Below are positions 1 through 9,399 of a stretch of DNA of 38,500 nucleotides, in pieces. The position numbers were made by a program, and so were the translations under genes. The stretch spans positions 342,501 to 381,000 of the forward strand of contig CAUYUJ010000669.1 in assembly GCA_963575745.1 (NCBI GenBank). The letters are read 5' to 3'. The notes under the pieces were generated by a model. That model was given only the letters and a program-made list of their open reading frames with translations, was not told the DNA's origin and did not search any database. Position 1 is the first letter of the stretch. The number at the start of each line of letters is the position of its first letter. Source of the DNA: Prorocentrum cordatum (lineage: Eukaryota; Sar; Dinophyceae; Prorocentrales; Prorocentraceae).

Positions 1-1
1 G

Positions 2-805
2 CGGTGGACCGTGAAAATTTGCCCAGCGCGCATTTCCCACGCGCTCCTCCTCTCCGCCACTCACGACTTAGAGCAGGGGGTCGAGGTTACCGTAAACCGC
101 GCCCCCTTCCCCTCCGCGGACGCTGCCTGCTGGCCCTACGAGATCACATTCGACGGCGGCGCCCGCGCAGTAGACGGCGACCAGAGAGTCACTGGGGCGG
201 GCGCACTCCTCTGGCACCACAACCCCCAGCAGGCCGCCCCACAACTCGTGGCGATTTCAATGCTGGCCCTGCCTGGGTGCGAGGACGCACAGGCGGCCGA
301 GGCTGCTGGCTGCAGAGCGGGGCTCGCCCTTCTTTCTCACGTCCCGCGCCCAGTATGGGCTGCCAGGGTGGTCGGAGACAACCTCGCAGATAATCGGTAC
401 GGCGCGGGAACGGGCACATACCACGGGCTGCACCTGTGTCAGCAGATGGACTTGGCCCTCCGGCAGGCCAGCGAGGCCTGCTGGACCCTCGCTTGGCAAG
501 CAGCGCGCAGACGGCTCAACGAAGCCGCAGACCCGATCGCCGCTATAGGCGTCCATTGGGCGGCGGCCCTCAGGCGTGAAGGCAGCGTCCGGCTCACCTC
601 CCACACTGTCTGGCTCAACTTCCCTGCGCCCTCCCCACTGCTCTTCCCCGTCTCTACCGACCTCTTCGATTTCGATGCCGTCGCCGCCGCTGGTGAGCAG
701 CTCGGGCAGACGGGCCGCGCGCGCCCCGACGGGCGACTACATGGACGGCAAGAACAACCAAGGGCTATTTGCCCGGTGGCCCTGCGGCTATACGTATGCA
801 CCTGA
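2..805 (+). CDS. RNase H-like domain, 5' end outside window
   Basis: The frame is open from the first bases, so the start lies outside the window. It reads as an RNase H fold. There is an Asp-bearing strand 'YEITFDGGAR', a Gly-rich strand 'TGAGALLW', a Glu-bearing helix 'QAAEAAGCRAGLAL', a second Asp strand 'VVGDNLADNRYGAGTG', and a C-terminal 'RRLNEAADPIAAIGVH' helix that could hold the last acidic residue and the His. Enzymes of this fold cut the RNA strand of RNA:DNA hybrids. After about position 700 the plausible coding passes to another frame (next entry), through an intron or an indel, so the last 35 or so residues of this frame are probably not protein. It could be the tail of a non-LTR retroelement polyprotein or part of a host-like RNase H-helicase gene; the UPF1-like helicase downstream fits the second. 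The fold assignment is by eye. Confidence 0.6.
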   Translation, partial: RWTVKICPARISHALLLSATHDLEQGVEVTVNRAPFPSADAACWPYEITFDGGARAVDGDQRVTGAGALLWHHNPQQAAPQLVAISMLALPGCEDAQAAEAAGCRAGLALLSHVPRPVWAARVVGDNLADNRYGAGTGTYHGLHLCQQMDLALRQASEACWTLAWQAARRRLNEAADPIAAIGVHWAAALRREGSVRLTSHTVWLNFPAPSPLLFPVSTDLFDFDAVAAAGEQLGQTGRARPDGRLHGRQEQPRAICPVALRLYVCT

Positions 806-1154
806 CCCCCCTCTCGCCGAAGGCTCCAAGGACGTCCGCCTCTTTGTCGCCCGTCGCTGCCCATGGCCCCGCTGGGTATACTTCAACAGGGACTGGTGCT
901 TCTTCTGCGAACCCTGCCAGAAAGAAGTCAGCGGCAAGGATCACTTCACTGACGCCACCCGCCTCTCTCAGATGATCCGTGCGAAAGAAACCTGCTGGCC
1001 TCATCCCCAAACGTACATTGGAATTGGCACTATGTGGACCCGCATGGGTGATACTAACCGCGCTCAGGTCACTAACCAAACAGTGGAGCGCCTAAAACAT
1101 GGAGAGGTTGGCATCTCTCTGAAGCTTACATGGTCAACGGCATCCGACACTTAA
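720..1154 (+). CDS. Cys-rich aromatic segment, continuation of the RNase H gene
   Basis: In this frame the sequence becomes protein-like just where the RNase H frame stops making sense. It has many aromatics and a tight Cys cluster, 'WCFFCEPCQKEVSGKDHF', which with the following His could bind zinc. The frame ends at a TGA at 1152-1154. I do not recognise the family. The same orientation, the lack of its own convincing start codon and the position suggest an exon, or a frame-shifted continuation, of the gene that begins left of the window. The upstream limit is approximate because no splice site is clear. An indel rather than an intron is equally possible. Confidence 0.4.
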   Translation, partial: RAPTGDYMDGKNNQGLFARWPCGYTYAPDPPLAEGSKDVRLFVARRCPWPRWVYFNRDWCFFCEPCQKEVSGKDHFTDATRLSQMIRAKETCWPHPQTYIGIGTMWTRMGDTNRAQVTNQTVERLKHGEVGISLKLTWSTASDT

Positions 1155-1652
1155 AGAATGTTTAATTTCCTGGGGATTGGGACCACGTGCCCCTCAGCTA
1201 CCCCCTTCTGGTGACCCCCAGGAGTTCGTCTGCCCCGTGGGCCCGCGGGCACCCTGGTCGACCCCAACGTCACCCACGACCCCTTCTCCGCGGGTTCTTG
1301 GCACCGCGGTGGCCCCCTTACAGACGAGGCCGACCCCCCCTCTCCACCTGCCGATCCCCCCCCCCCCGGGGCCCTTGGCGCGCCTGCCCAACCGCCGAGC
1401 GTCGGCTCCATCAGCGCGCGCGCGTGGCTGGCCTCCACCGCCCCACGCGGGTCAGCTAGGAAGCGAAACCGTCCCCCTCGCAGCCCAAGGCCCGCAGCTC
1501 AGGCCTGGGCCCAGGAACGGACTACGTCGGACCCCCCCCCCACCTCACCGCCGCGAAGGAGATCCAACAGCTCTACGAGCTCCCCACCACGGAGTCGGGG
1601 GACCGGGTCACAGGCGCCATTCGCCCCCGATTCGATTGGCCGCAGGCCCCGC
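1155..1652. other. GC-rich stretch with no recognisable gene
   Basis: The frames here give Pro/Arg-rich, low-complexity translations with no domain. There are several C runs, for example near 1356-1370. It is probably an intron or spacer between the RNase H part and the helicase part. Confidence 0.4.
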
Positions 1653-2012
1653 ATGAACAGGGCTCGCGCCTCCAGCGCATCATGTGAATGGAAACTAGAG
1701 CACTCCTGGGGCCCTGCGACGACGGGCCCCAGCGCATCCGCAACGAGCTCCAACGAAGGCAGACTGGCACTCGACGTGTCGTGCACGGAGCTGGAGAAGA
1801 ATGCGCACCCATGGGACTGCCAGGTCTACCAAATTTCAGACAAAATCAAGCCCTGTGACAAATGGACGTACTTTCTATGGAAATGGGACCGCAAGTACTC
1901 GATCAAGCATAAGGATTCCGACGGCCACTGTCTCGAGAAGTTGGTTCTCCCCGCCACGGGGCCCTCGGAGGACGAGATCGCGGTTTGCGACGTTGTGTGG
2001 CCTGGTCTAAAG
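1653..2012 (+). CDS. Probable N-terminal barrel segment of the UPF1-like helicase
   Basis: From about 1770 this frame gives a mixed-composition sequence: 'CTELEKNAHPWDCQVYQI', then 'WTYFLWKWDRKYSIKH', then 'VLPATGPSEDEIAVCDVVW'. This resembles the beta-rich region that precedes the ATPase core in UPF1-type SF1 helicases. The first 30 or so residues after 1653 look less coding. The segment ends by 2012, where a repeated non-coding stretch begins, so a splice donor near 2005-2015 is likely but not identified. The helicase core follows on the same strand at 2274. The family assignment rests mainly on its position before the core, so I am only moderately sure. Confidence 0.4.
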
Positions 2013-2080
2013 GGGCTCGGGAACCGGTTGTCCGATTCCCGGTTGTCCGGGTTTAAAGGGGTTCCGGGAACCGGTTGTCA
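2007..2080 (+). repeat. Short direct repeat in a probable intron
   Basis: Two copies of AAAGGGGYTC-GGGAACCGGTTGTC occur about 47 bp apart (near 2009 and 2056), with a third partial copy 'TCCCGGTTGTCCGGG' between them. They lie between two coding segments. Confidence 0.6.
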
Positions 2081-2273
2081 CCCTGGGTTACAGGTACCCT
2101 TCCAACAGGTGTTTGGTCTAGTACAACCACGGGAAGTTCGGTCCTTTCCATTCCAACAAGGACGCTGCTCTCCCCCATCGGCCAGGCCCCCCGTCGAATG
2201 CGCAGTCTGGACAAGGCCCCCCCCGAGCTGCAACACTGGGAGTTCCGCGAAGCCGTCGACCCCCGGGACCTGA

Positions 2274-4390
2274 ATGAAGGGATATGACCCCCGGGACATT
2301 TTCGGCGTCCCTCTCCCTGTCCCCCCTTATATCCTCGCGTTCCGAGGCCCCAACGTCGCTGACAAGCAGGCGGCCAACACAGTGCAACTCGTGCACAGCA
2401 TTGGCTCCACGCTTCGGCGTCGCGCTGCTGCTACGTTGGGCATGCCCATCCGCGACCCCGACACCTCCGACACTGCCCTCCCCGACCCCGCAGGTGCCCC
2501 AGCAATCGCTACCAACGACGTTGAGGAGAGCATCGGGATGGCGTTCCAACGTCCCCGCTGCGCGCCAACGGTCGAACAACTCGACCACGCCGCCGCTGCC
2601 CTTTCCCTCAGCTCTCCAGGCGCGCCCTCCACGCGGGCAACGACCACTTCGTCGCCCTGGCACACGGCCCCCCCAGGCTCTTGGAAGACAAGCACGATCG
2701 CAGCGCTGGTCGCCGCGTGGACTCCCACACTGCCTCCCGGGCAGGCAGTGGGCGTCTTCTCCAGCTCCAACACCGCCGCCGACCAACCCCTGCCGGCCCT
2801 TGCTTCCAAAAGCAAGCGCCCCCTGGAAGGGATTCGGCGCCCCCGCGCCGCGCCGCGCGCCCATCTGCGGCTCGCTCGAAGGGGATAGTCGATCGCGAAC
2901 TCACCTCGCGCACCCCAGAGGGCCGCCACTTCAATGCCCACAACTTGAACTCCTTCCCCCCAGAGTTCGGAGACAACGCAGCTTTCAACAAGTTCAAGAA
3001 GGAAGATGCGGAGGGCGCAGTCGCCATCTACGCGACCCACGAAGCGGCCGCCGTGCTTGGCGGGGAGATCTCCATTCGCATCCCAATCGGGATCATCGAC
3101 GAAGCCAGGCAAGCCAGTGAGGTTTCAGCGGCCATGTCCATCGTGCACGTCGTCCGCAGTGGGGGCCGCCATGTTCTTGTTGGCGACCCGCGGCAATTCC
3201 CCCCTGCGGTATTATCCAGAGGGGCCGCCGACCTGGGCCTTCACCTTTCCATGTTCCAGCGCCTGCTCGACTCTCTTGGGCGCCAGCCCGGCGACCCGGA
3301 CACTGCCTGCGCAACTTCCGCCTGCGCCCCTTCCTGTTGCTCTGCCTCTCCATGGCTTACTACAATATGGTCTGCTGGTCAGTGGCCTCACCACCCCCCT
3401 GGCGGGGCGCCCTCTGGTGCCAGGCACCCCCTGGCCCCCGGCACGTGATCTCGACATTGGGCAGGCCGGCTCCCTCGCCGCGAAAGTGGGAACCAGCAGC
3501 GAGGATCTCATGAGGGACTGCCAGGGCCTACGCCGTCTTGTCCCCACCGACTCGAAGGACGCTCACCGAACTCTCCTGGTGGACAACAGGTGTTACGACC
3601 GCACATCCCACCTGGCTGAAGGGAACGCCGACGTCCCCGAGGCGGCCGCGACAGTCGACCTCGCGCGCGCACCGTCACCCGAGATGGCCAAGGGCCTTTC
3701 CGCCAAGGTCATTGTCCGCTACCGGCTGCAGAAGGGGGTCCTCAAGGACGGCCGGTCGCCCTCTCCTCGCGCCCTGCAAACGGCCATGCCAGACGACAAG
3801 CTCACGGGGCTCCTTCCTGACACCCGGCCGCCCCTCGTTCCTCTGGCCCCGCGGCGCCCCTCCCCCCTCGGCGCCGCCGCCCGCCGCCGCCGCGACACCT
3901 CCGCTACCCCAGCCCCCGGGGAGAATCCCCAAACGGAGCCGCTCCCCTACAGATTCGGCCCAGATTCTACGCGCGCTGAATCGGCGCCCAAGCTCAGACA
4001 CTCCAACTACACCCCCGAGCGACACGGACAGGAGTTTGCCTCATTCTACCAATGGGCCAGCGGCGCCAACGGCCTGAACTTGGACTTCCCCGGCATTAGG
4101 CAGATTGCCCACGAGTGCCTGGCCCCCGGGCGCCTTGCCCTCTCCGCGGTAGACGCAGGCCAGGGTGGTGAAGCCGACCTGGTTATCTCCCCCACCACGC
4201 GGTCCAATTCTGAACACTCGTGGGGGTTCGCGGGCAACCCTAACAGAGTCAACGTAGGACTTACTCGAGCGAAGCGGGGCATCGTGATCATAGCCGACGG
4301 CCGCGCGATGCCATCCATGGCGGACTCCAAACGCAGGCTGCTCTCCAGCTACGGGCGTCTCGCAGGTCTCGGGGTACGTTTCTGCACTCC
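2274..4390 (+). pseudogene. UPF1-like superfamily 1 helicase, frame-broken
   Basis: Helicase motifs appear in the expected order but in different frames. Walker A is at about 2668-2690 and reads 'PPGSWKT' where the family has GPPGTGKT: the conserved Gly is TGG (Trp) at 2682-2684. The segment before it ('ALHAGNDHFVALAHGPP') lies in another frame, and the break falls in a C7 run (2668-2674). Motif II 'IIDEARQASE' is near 3090-3120 and motif III 'VGDPRQFPP' near 3180-3205. Motif IV 'NFRLRPF' near 3310 is in yet another frame. Motifs V and VI, 'SAVDAGQGGEADLVI' and 'NRVNVGLTRAKRG', lie near 4140-4275. UPF1-type enzymes unwind RNA or DNA with ATP in mRNA surveillance and related processes. With a changed P-loop and at least three frame changes, this copy is unlikely to be active, unless introns and base-call errors explain the breaks. 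Confidence 0.75.
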
Positions 4391-4853
4391 CCTTGACCAG
4401 AGCCCAGGCAAATGCAGCACGCTGGTCACCGACAACGACTTCAGACCGACCAAGGTCCTGGCGTTCTGGCCCCCCCCCGAGCTCCGAGACCCCCTCGGCC
4501 AAAGATGCGAACGAAGCCGGGGCCGAGCCCTCGCGGGAAGCGGCCGCGAGACGCGATCTCCATGCCAAGTGCTTCAACGTGCAGTATGACCTCTCCCTGG
4601 AAGTGAAGCAGAGCTGGGGCGACGTCGGGTTTCACCTGACAGGCGCACTCGACGCGGTCTTCACCGACCGTGCCTTCTCGATCCATTGTCCTCTTCCTTG
4701 TTGCCGGGTTGCGCCCACATAAAGTTCAACGCCGAAGGTGCCTCCTTCCGACGCCGGGCAGTTCGACGGGAAGATCTGGAGCCAGCTGGGCGACCTGTTC
4801 GACGTGGACCTCGGTCCGGGCGCTGGGAACCCGGTGTGCAACATGACCTGAGG
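4391..4853 (+). CDS. Unrecognised C-terminal coding segments after the helicase
   Basis: Two protein-like pieces follow the helicase on the same strand. The first, about 4550-4675, reads 'DLHAKCFNVQYDLSLEV' and 'GDVGFHLTGALDAVF'. The second, about 4740-4853, is in another frame and reads 'SDAGQFDGKIWSQLGDLF' to 'NPVCNMT' before a TGA. It has no start codon of its own, so it is an exon or a shifted continuation. I do not recognise the domain. The residues resemble folded protein more than the Arg/Pro shadows in the other frames. Confidence 0.35.
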
Positions 4854-4915
4854 CGCCCTCGCCTGCGCCGCCGCCGGGCCGCTCGGATGCCACAGAACAA
4901 GAACCGCTGCACCCC

Positions 4916-5695
4916 CCCCAAGACCTCCTGCACCACGTCCATAACGCCTGGTCCAAAGGAACCAGGACCTGCCCGCGCCATCTCGTCGGCGGGGCCACGC
5001 AGAAGCGGCTGGAGCTGGTCGACCCCGACCAGCGCGCCACGTCCTCCGAGAAGGCCCGCTGCGCGCTCATCATCATACTCCTCATGAAGCGCGAGCCCCG
5101 CACCCACATGTGGCCTTTCCCAGATCCCTCAGGCTCCGGGGACATCTTGGAGGCCGTTCTCGGGATCTGCTTTCCGTGGCAAGACAGACATCGCCACTTC
5201 CGCACGCAACTGGCTTCTACCTGGGGGGTGCGGCTGTCCGACCTTCGAGAGCTACACGGGAAGTTGGAGAGACTGATCAGCGCCGTGGCCAGACTAGTTA
5301 CCACCGCCCACCACAACCCAGTCGCGAGGGATGCTGGCTGCCCGGCCACCCACGCGGGCATGGAAAACTTCGCCTTCAAGCTCAAGGCCCCGATGTTGGT
5401 CCTGGAACGGATCGTAAAGCCAGCCGACACCAGCACCCTCTCGCACACTGAGTGCAGCATCTGCTCTCTCCATTACGAGCTCACAGGCAAGGAGTGCGCC
5501 CCTGGGCCCAAAGACTGTCTTTCCGAGGTCACTTTCTTCACCGCGCCCCGCTGGATGGAGCCCTACCACAGGCGCCACCCCCCATCGTCTCCAAGATTCC
5601 ACCCTGCCTCGCGGCAGGCGACGCCCGCTTCTGCGCTGGTCGGAAAGCGACAAGATACCGATGCGGCGTCTGCTACAAGCCTGGTGGGACGATAA
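4916..5695 (+). CDS. Unrecognised protein segment, about 255 codons
   Basis: One frame stays open and protein-like from 'QDLLHHVHNAWSKGTR' near 4918, through 'TQKRLELVDPDQRATSSEK' and 'ALIIILLMKREPRTHMW', to 'HTECSICSLHYELTGKEC' near 5445, and ends at TGA 5693-5695. An ATG at 5084 is available, but the sequence before it in the same frame also reads as protein, so the true exon probably begins near 4916, after a C run. The Cys-x2-Cys...Cys cluster could bind metal. The last 60 or so residues are Pro/Arg-rich and less convincing. No family is recognised. It is on the same strand as the helicase and could be the same transcript. Confidence 0.45.
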   Translation, partial: PQDLLHHVHNAWSKGTRTCPRHLVGGATQKRLELVDPDQRATSSEKARCALIIILLMKREPRTHMWPFPDPSGSGDILEAVLGICFPWQDRHRHFRTQLASTWGVRLSDLRELHGKLERLISAVARLVTTAHHNPVARDAGCPATHAGMENFAFKLKAPMLVLERIVKPADTSTLSHTECSICSLHYELTGKECAPGPKDCLSEVTFFTAPRWMEPYHRRHPPSSPRFHPASRQATPASALVGKRQDTDAASATSLVGR

Positions 5696-6096
5696 GATCA
5701 GAACATATCTGGCGCCCAACCGCCTTCAGGCGCACGCGAACGGCTTGGACTGCACCTGGCTACGCGGTCCGCGCTGGACAGTGGCGACGGAGAGGGGCGG
5801 CCACATCGCACCCGCAGGCTGTTCCCTCGCCGACAGCGTCCAGGCGGTGGCCCTGGTCAGGAACCCTCTCCGACCCCCCCGCCCGTGCGCAAGCTTCCCC
5901 CCAGCGTTCCTCGGCTTGCGGCCCCGGCACTTCCTACGGCATCGGGGGCAGGGAACGCGGGGGACTTCCTTCTGACCCCCACGGGCCTCCACATTCCCAG
6001 GCTGACCAACGCCACCGCCCCTCCCGCCCGCATCGACGACGACAGGTTCGGGTTTACGGCCGTCGAGACTAAGCGCTACACGGCGATGCGCGACAG
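5696..6096 (+). other. GC-rich spacer, weak coding only
   Basis: No frame here gives a convincing domain. A stretch near 5970-6080 ('GNAGDFLLTPTGLHIPRL', then 'DDRFGFTAVETKRY') may be a short exon. The rest looks like intron or spacer. Confidence 0.3.
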
Positions 6097-7089
6097 TTGC
6101 CCCCCCACGCCCCCCCTCTGACCCGGCAGACAGGCACTCCTGCATTCGGCTGCTTCGCATGGAAAGCGGACGCAGGGTTTGGGGCAGCAGACGCTGGGGG
6201 TCTCCCAGCGTGGACAGATGGGTCTGTGGCCTGGACAAGCCGCAACTGGAACGACACCTGGATGCGCCGCCCATGCCTCGCGCGCGCGTGGGACGTCCGC
6301 CAAAGTGCAGTTGACCAGCTGGTCGACCAGAACTCACATCTTATCTACCTCCCCCGTCCCTACTTATAAGCCACGGACCGCGCTGCTCGATCCCGGCGGG
6401 TGCTCACTAACCGACGAGTCCCCACCCGACCGGGCCCCCGTCGCCCATGCTGCTCCGCTTAGCCAAGGCGAAGGCGCTTCCGACGGTGCTGCCCCGCGGG
6501 CAGACGCACCGCCTACCGTGTCCGACGAAGCCAACGAGGTGCTCCGCCTACTTCCTGGAGCGAATCTACCGCGAGGGCCCAGGCTGACGAACACCGACCT
6601 CGACTTCCTGGAAGCCGAAGAGGAGGACGGAGCTGACGACCCTGACGCAAGACCCATCGAGGTCCGGATTATTGTGTTTATGCGCGACCTGCACCCGCTC
6701 TTGGACGACCGTTGGCGGGACTACACCGACGCTGGGAAAGCGCAGTGCGCCCCGATGACCCTGGGAACTGGGAACCACTTCAGCCCCGGCCCTTCCTGAA
6801 GCTGGTCTACGGAGAGTGGGTGCCGTCCTCCTACCTCCTCAAGAGCACTCGCTGGCAGGGTAAACGACTAGCCGCCGCGCGGGCGGTGGCAAAGCTCTGC
6901 GTGCTCTCCACGGACCCCAACATGCTGGACAGCTGGCTCCACCACTCCAAAAAGTGGCCCCCGCGCGGCCCGCCCCCCTGCGGCACGCTGCGGAAACGCC
7001 AGTTGCCTTCCTGGCGCAAGTCAGTTCCGACAAGCTCACGCCTGGCCCCAACTGCAGCGCGCAGGACATCCCCTAGCGGGGCACCCTAG
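6097..7089 (+). pseudogene. Unrecognised coding segments in shifting frames
   Basis: Three protein-like pieces follow one another in different frames. 'GCFAWKADAGFGAADAGG' to 'NSHLIYLPRPYL' spans 6148-6369. 'LDFLEAEEEDGADDP' to 'RDLHPLLDDRWRDYTDAG' spans about 6590-6735. 'FLKLVYGEWVPSSYLLKST' to 'DPNMLDSWLHHSKKW' spans about 6794-6958. The order, strand and composition are consistent with exons of one gene, or with one ORF broken by indels. I see no known catalytic motif. The stretch from 6960 to 7090 becomes Pro/Arg-rich and is doubtful. Confidence 0.35.
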
Positions 7090-7409
7090 AGCTGCGCATG
7101 CAAATCACCCTCTCCTCCGACAGGAAGAACAGCAAGGGCGAGGGGCGGAGCAATTCCGGTGGTCATTTCCACGAGGCAGCCAACCTCCCCGCCGAGTTTC
7201 ATCGCTTCCGCTCCCACTCGCGGGCACCCCCCCCGCCTCTCCGCGCAGTTGCACCAGCCCACCGTGCCACCGCCAGGCAACTGCATCCCCGGACTGCGCC
7301 CGCGCGGGGGGCGCCAGCCCCAGACTGGCTGCTCCGCGCGCCCAGCCAGCTGCCCCGACGAGTTCCCCCCCCCGCTTGAGCGACGACGGGATCACGGGGC
7401 GCGCGGACG

Positions 7410-8456
7410 ATGCCCCGGAGACCCCCGACGCGGCCCCTCGGAACGCCCGGCTTGCGGCACCTAGGGGGCGCAAAGGCGCTCCTGTCGCGCTCTCCCTCAT
7501 CGAGCCCCGAGCCGGCAGAGATCATCCACTCCTCGGGCAGCCCCGAGCAAGAGCGCAGGTCGCGCACCCCCACCTCGCCCGCCGAGCCCCGTTCCTCCCC
7601 CGCACATGCCAGGGGTGACGACAGGAACCTCGCGCGCCCGCCTGGGCGGAGTGCACCGCGTTCCCCCAGCGCGCCCAAGGCCCGCCCGCCCGCGGGCGCG
7701 AGGAGCGGACGGAACTGGAACGAGGACTGGCGCGAGCGCCGCCCGCGCCGGCGCGGGGAGGCTGGCCGCGGCAGCCCCTGCGGCAGCCACTGGGCGCAAT
7801 GGCCGCGGGAAACCGAAGAGCGCTGGAGCCGACCCGCCCGGACACACGCCACTGAGGACGATCATTGGCCTTCCTGTGCCAGCGCCCAGGCCAGCGACGC
7901 CCCAGCTCTACGCAACTCCAGGGACTCCCAGGGCGATGGGCGCGATCTTCGCGACCCCGTGGCCCGCCAGAGCGCATGCAGCACCCCCCTCGACAGAGTC
8001 CCCCTCCAGCCACGCGCGTGGGAGGCCCCCGCAGAGGCCGTGAAAGGATTCCAAAGGGAGCCGGGTGCCTACCTTAACGGCCTCTGGCACCAGTGGGCGA
8101 CCGAATGCCTCCCAAACGAGCGCAGGGTCTGCGCCGACCCTGCGCTCCAGCAGCCAGAGTCACACACGCTCTTCCTGAACGAGTGGGCCCGCTTCAGGTA
8201 CAACGTCTTCACGATGAACAAAGAACTGGTGCTCGGTGTTCAGTGGGAGACAGCGCGCGCGCATCCGCGCGAGGGCCAGAAGCACGGGCAACCCCGACAA
8301 GGGCAAAGGCAAAGGGCTGCGCGGAGGGGGCGTCGTCAAGCGCAACAGGACTACGGACCCCGAGGGCGCTCCGAACACTCGGCCGGTCGGGGCTTTCCTT
8401 TAGGCCCAGCCGCCCGCAACGACACATCCTGGGCCCGGTGGGCCCCGCCCATCTGA
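7410..8456 (+). CDS. Unrecognised ORF, up to 348 codons, Arg/Pro-rich with a folded-looking core
   Basis: The frame is open from 7410 to a TGA at 8454-8456. The first 200 residues are Ser/Arg/Pro-rich and may be disordered or non-coding. Residues about 210-280 look like real protein: 'GFQREPGAYLNGLWHQWAT', 'TLFLNEWARFRYNVFTMNK'. The last 60 residues are again Arg/Gln-rich. I recognise no family. It is the last plus-strand coding before the inverted-repeat element that starts 115 bp downstream. Whether it belongs to the same transcript as the pieces upstream cannot be told from sequence alone. Confidence 0.35.
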   Translation: MPRRPPTRPLGTPGLRHLGGAKALLSRSPSSSPEPAEIIHSSGSPEQERRSRTPTSPAEPRSSPAHARGDDRNLARPPGRSAPRSPSAPKARPPAGARSGRNWNEDWRERRPRRRGEAGRGSPCGSHWAQWPRETEERWSRPARTHATEDDHWPSCASAQASDAPALRNSRDSQGDGRDLRDPVARQSACSTPLDRVPLQPRAWEAPAEAVKGFQREPGAYLNGLWHQWATECLPNERRVCADPALQQPESHTLFLNEWARFRYNVFTMNKELVLGVQWETARAHPREGQKHGQPRQGQRQRAARRGRRQAQQDYGPRGRSEHSAGRGFPLGPAARNDTSWARWAPPI

Positions 8457-8570
8457 CCAGAGAGCGGCCCGCCACCGCGCGCGTCACTCCGGCGTGCCAA
8501 TGCCACCTCGGACGCGCCAGGCTGGGGCTCATGGCCCGCCCCAGGCACTGGGCCCCTCCCTGGGGCACCT

Positions 8571-8598
8571 CCTTGAGGGTCGTATCTGCTTTAATTAA
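8571..8598 (+). repeat. Left terminal inverted repeat
   Basis: Begins CCTTGAGGGTCGTATCTGCT and continues into TTTAATTAA. It pairs with 19407-19434 in reverse complement, with mismatches only at positions 21 and 28. Just inside it, TTAATTAAG and CTAATTAAG recur within 30 bp, a subterminal AT-rich motif also seen at the right end. Confidence 0.85.
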
Positions 8599-8831
8599 GT
8601 GCTTGCGCTAATTAAGATAAGCAGGGCTGTTATCCTTAATGATCTGTTTTTCTTCATTTAAACGAGAGGTTGTCATGTTGTTCTCTTGTGATTATATGTT
8701 GATTTCCTGTTGTTCTATGTGGATTCCATGTTGGTTTCATGTTGGCCCTATCACGTTATGTAATTCCTCCTCCTCCTCCCCCTTCTCCTCCTTCCTCCTC
8801 CTCCTCCGCCTCCCTCCACCTCCCCGCGGCG
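8599..8831. other. Subterminal AT-rich then CTC-rich spacer, no gene
   Basis: AT-rich sequence with repeated TAATTAAG gives way at about 8762-8826 to a pyrimidine tract of CTC/CCT triplets. No ORF is convincing. Confidence 0.5.
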
Positions 8832-8847
8832 CCTCCTCGACAGGAGG
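8832..8847 (-). repeat. Module palindrome P1
   Basis: On the minus strand CCTCCT-GTCG-AGGAGG, a 6-bp stem with a 4-base loop, flanked by GC/GC pairs. It lies 3' of the last gene. A run of seven T follows within 6 bp on the plus strand. Confidence 0.8.
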
Positions 8848-8925
8848 CGTTGTTTTTTTGCTCAGCGAGCGCGAGAGGGGAAGCGCGGCTTCCGATTCTG
8901 GGCGCAGGGGCGGCGCGCGCTTCAC

Positions 8926-9222
8926 TCAGCGAAGGCGTCGCCGCTGGTTCGCCTGCATGTCCCCCCCGCCGTTCTGGGCCGCTTGCATCTCCGACAGGAT
9001 CGCCGGCCGCTCGTCGACCAGCTTCTCGGCCCTGGGCCCTTGGTAGTGCTCCAGAACCTTCTCGTGGAGGCCGAGGCGGCAATGATGGGCGCATTGCTGG
9101 CAGCAGCGATGCCGCCAAGAACCGCCCAGCTCCTGCACGTGGCGCCAGGGCTGCGTCTCGGCCGCAGCGAGGGCGCCGCGCGTCGAGCATCGAGCGCCCC
9201 AGGCTGCCGCGGCAACTGTCAT
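8926..9222 (-). CDS. Small unrecognised protein, 98 aa (module 7)
   Basis: ATG at 9222 ('MTVAAAAWGARC'), TGA at 8926-8928. The frame is open further upstream to 9300, but the only starts there are non-ATG. The C-terminal half looks most protein-like: 'HEKVLEHYQGPRAEKLVDE' then 'ILSEMQAAQNGGGDMQANQ', an amphipathic, charged helix pattern. The N-terminal half has several Cys and His ('RHRCCQQCAHHC') that could hold a metal. No family is recognised. It is the gene closest to the left end of the element. Palindrome P2 ends about 165 bp upstream of the ATG, in the same arrangement as the other modules. An upstream exon cannot be excluded. Confidence 0.45.
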   Translation of the reverse strand: MTVAAAAWGARCSTRGALAAAETQPWRHVQELGGSWRHRCCQQCAHHCRLGLHEKVLEHYQGPRAEKLVDERPAILSEMQAAQNGGGDMQANQRRRLR

Positions 9223-9383
9223 GGTGAACTCCTGAATTCGGGTCGGGCAGCTCGCAGAAAACTCACGGCCAAAAACGGCTGCGGCGGCGGAGATGAGCAC
9301 GGGGAATACGACTGGAAATTAAAAGGCGGATGATGGGGCGGGGAGAGCGGGGAAGGAGAGCTCCGAAACGAGTCGGCGCAGCC

Positions 9384-9399
9384 TCTCCTGCACAGGAGG
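9384..9399 (-). repeat. Module palindrome P2
   Basis: Minus strand CTCCTGTGCAGGAG, inside a larger imperfect hairpin that includes CCCCCTGCGCAGGGGG next to it (9402-9418). It separates module 6 from module 7. Confidence 0.8.
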
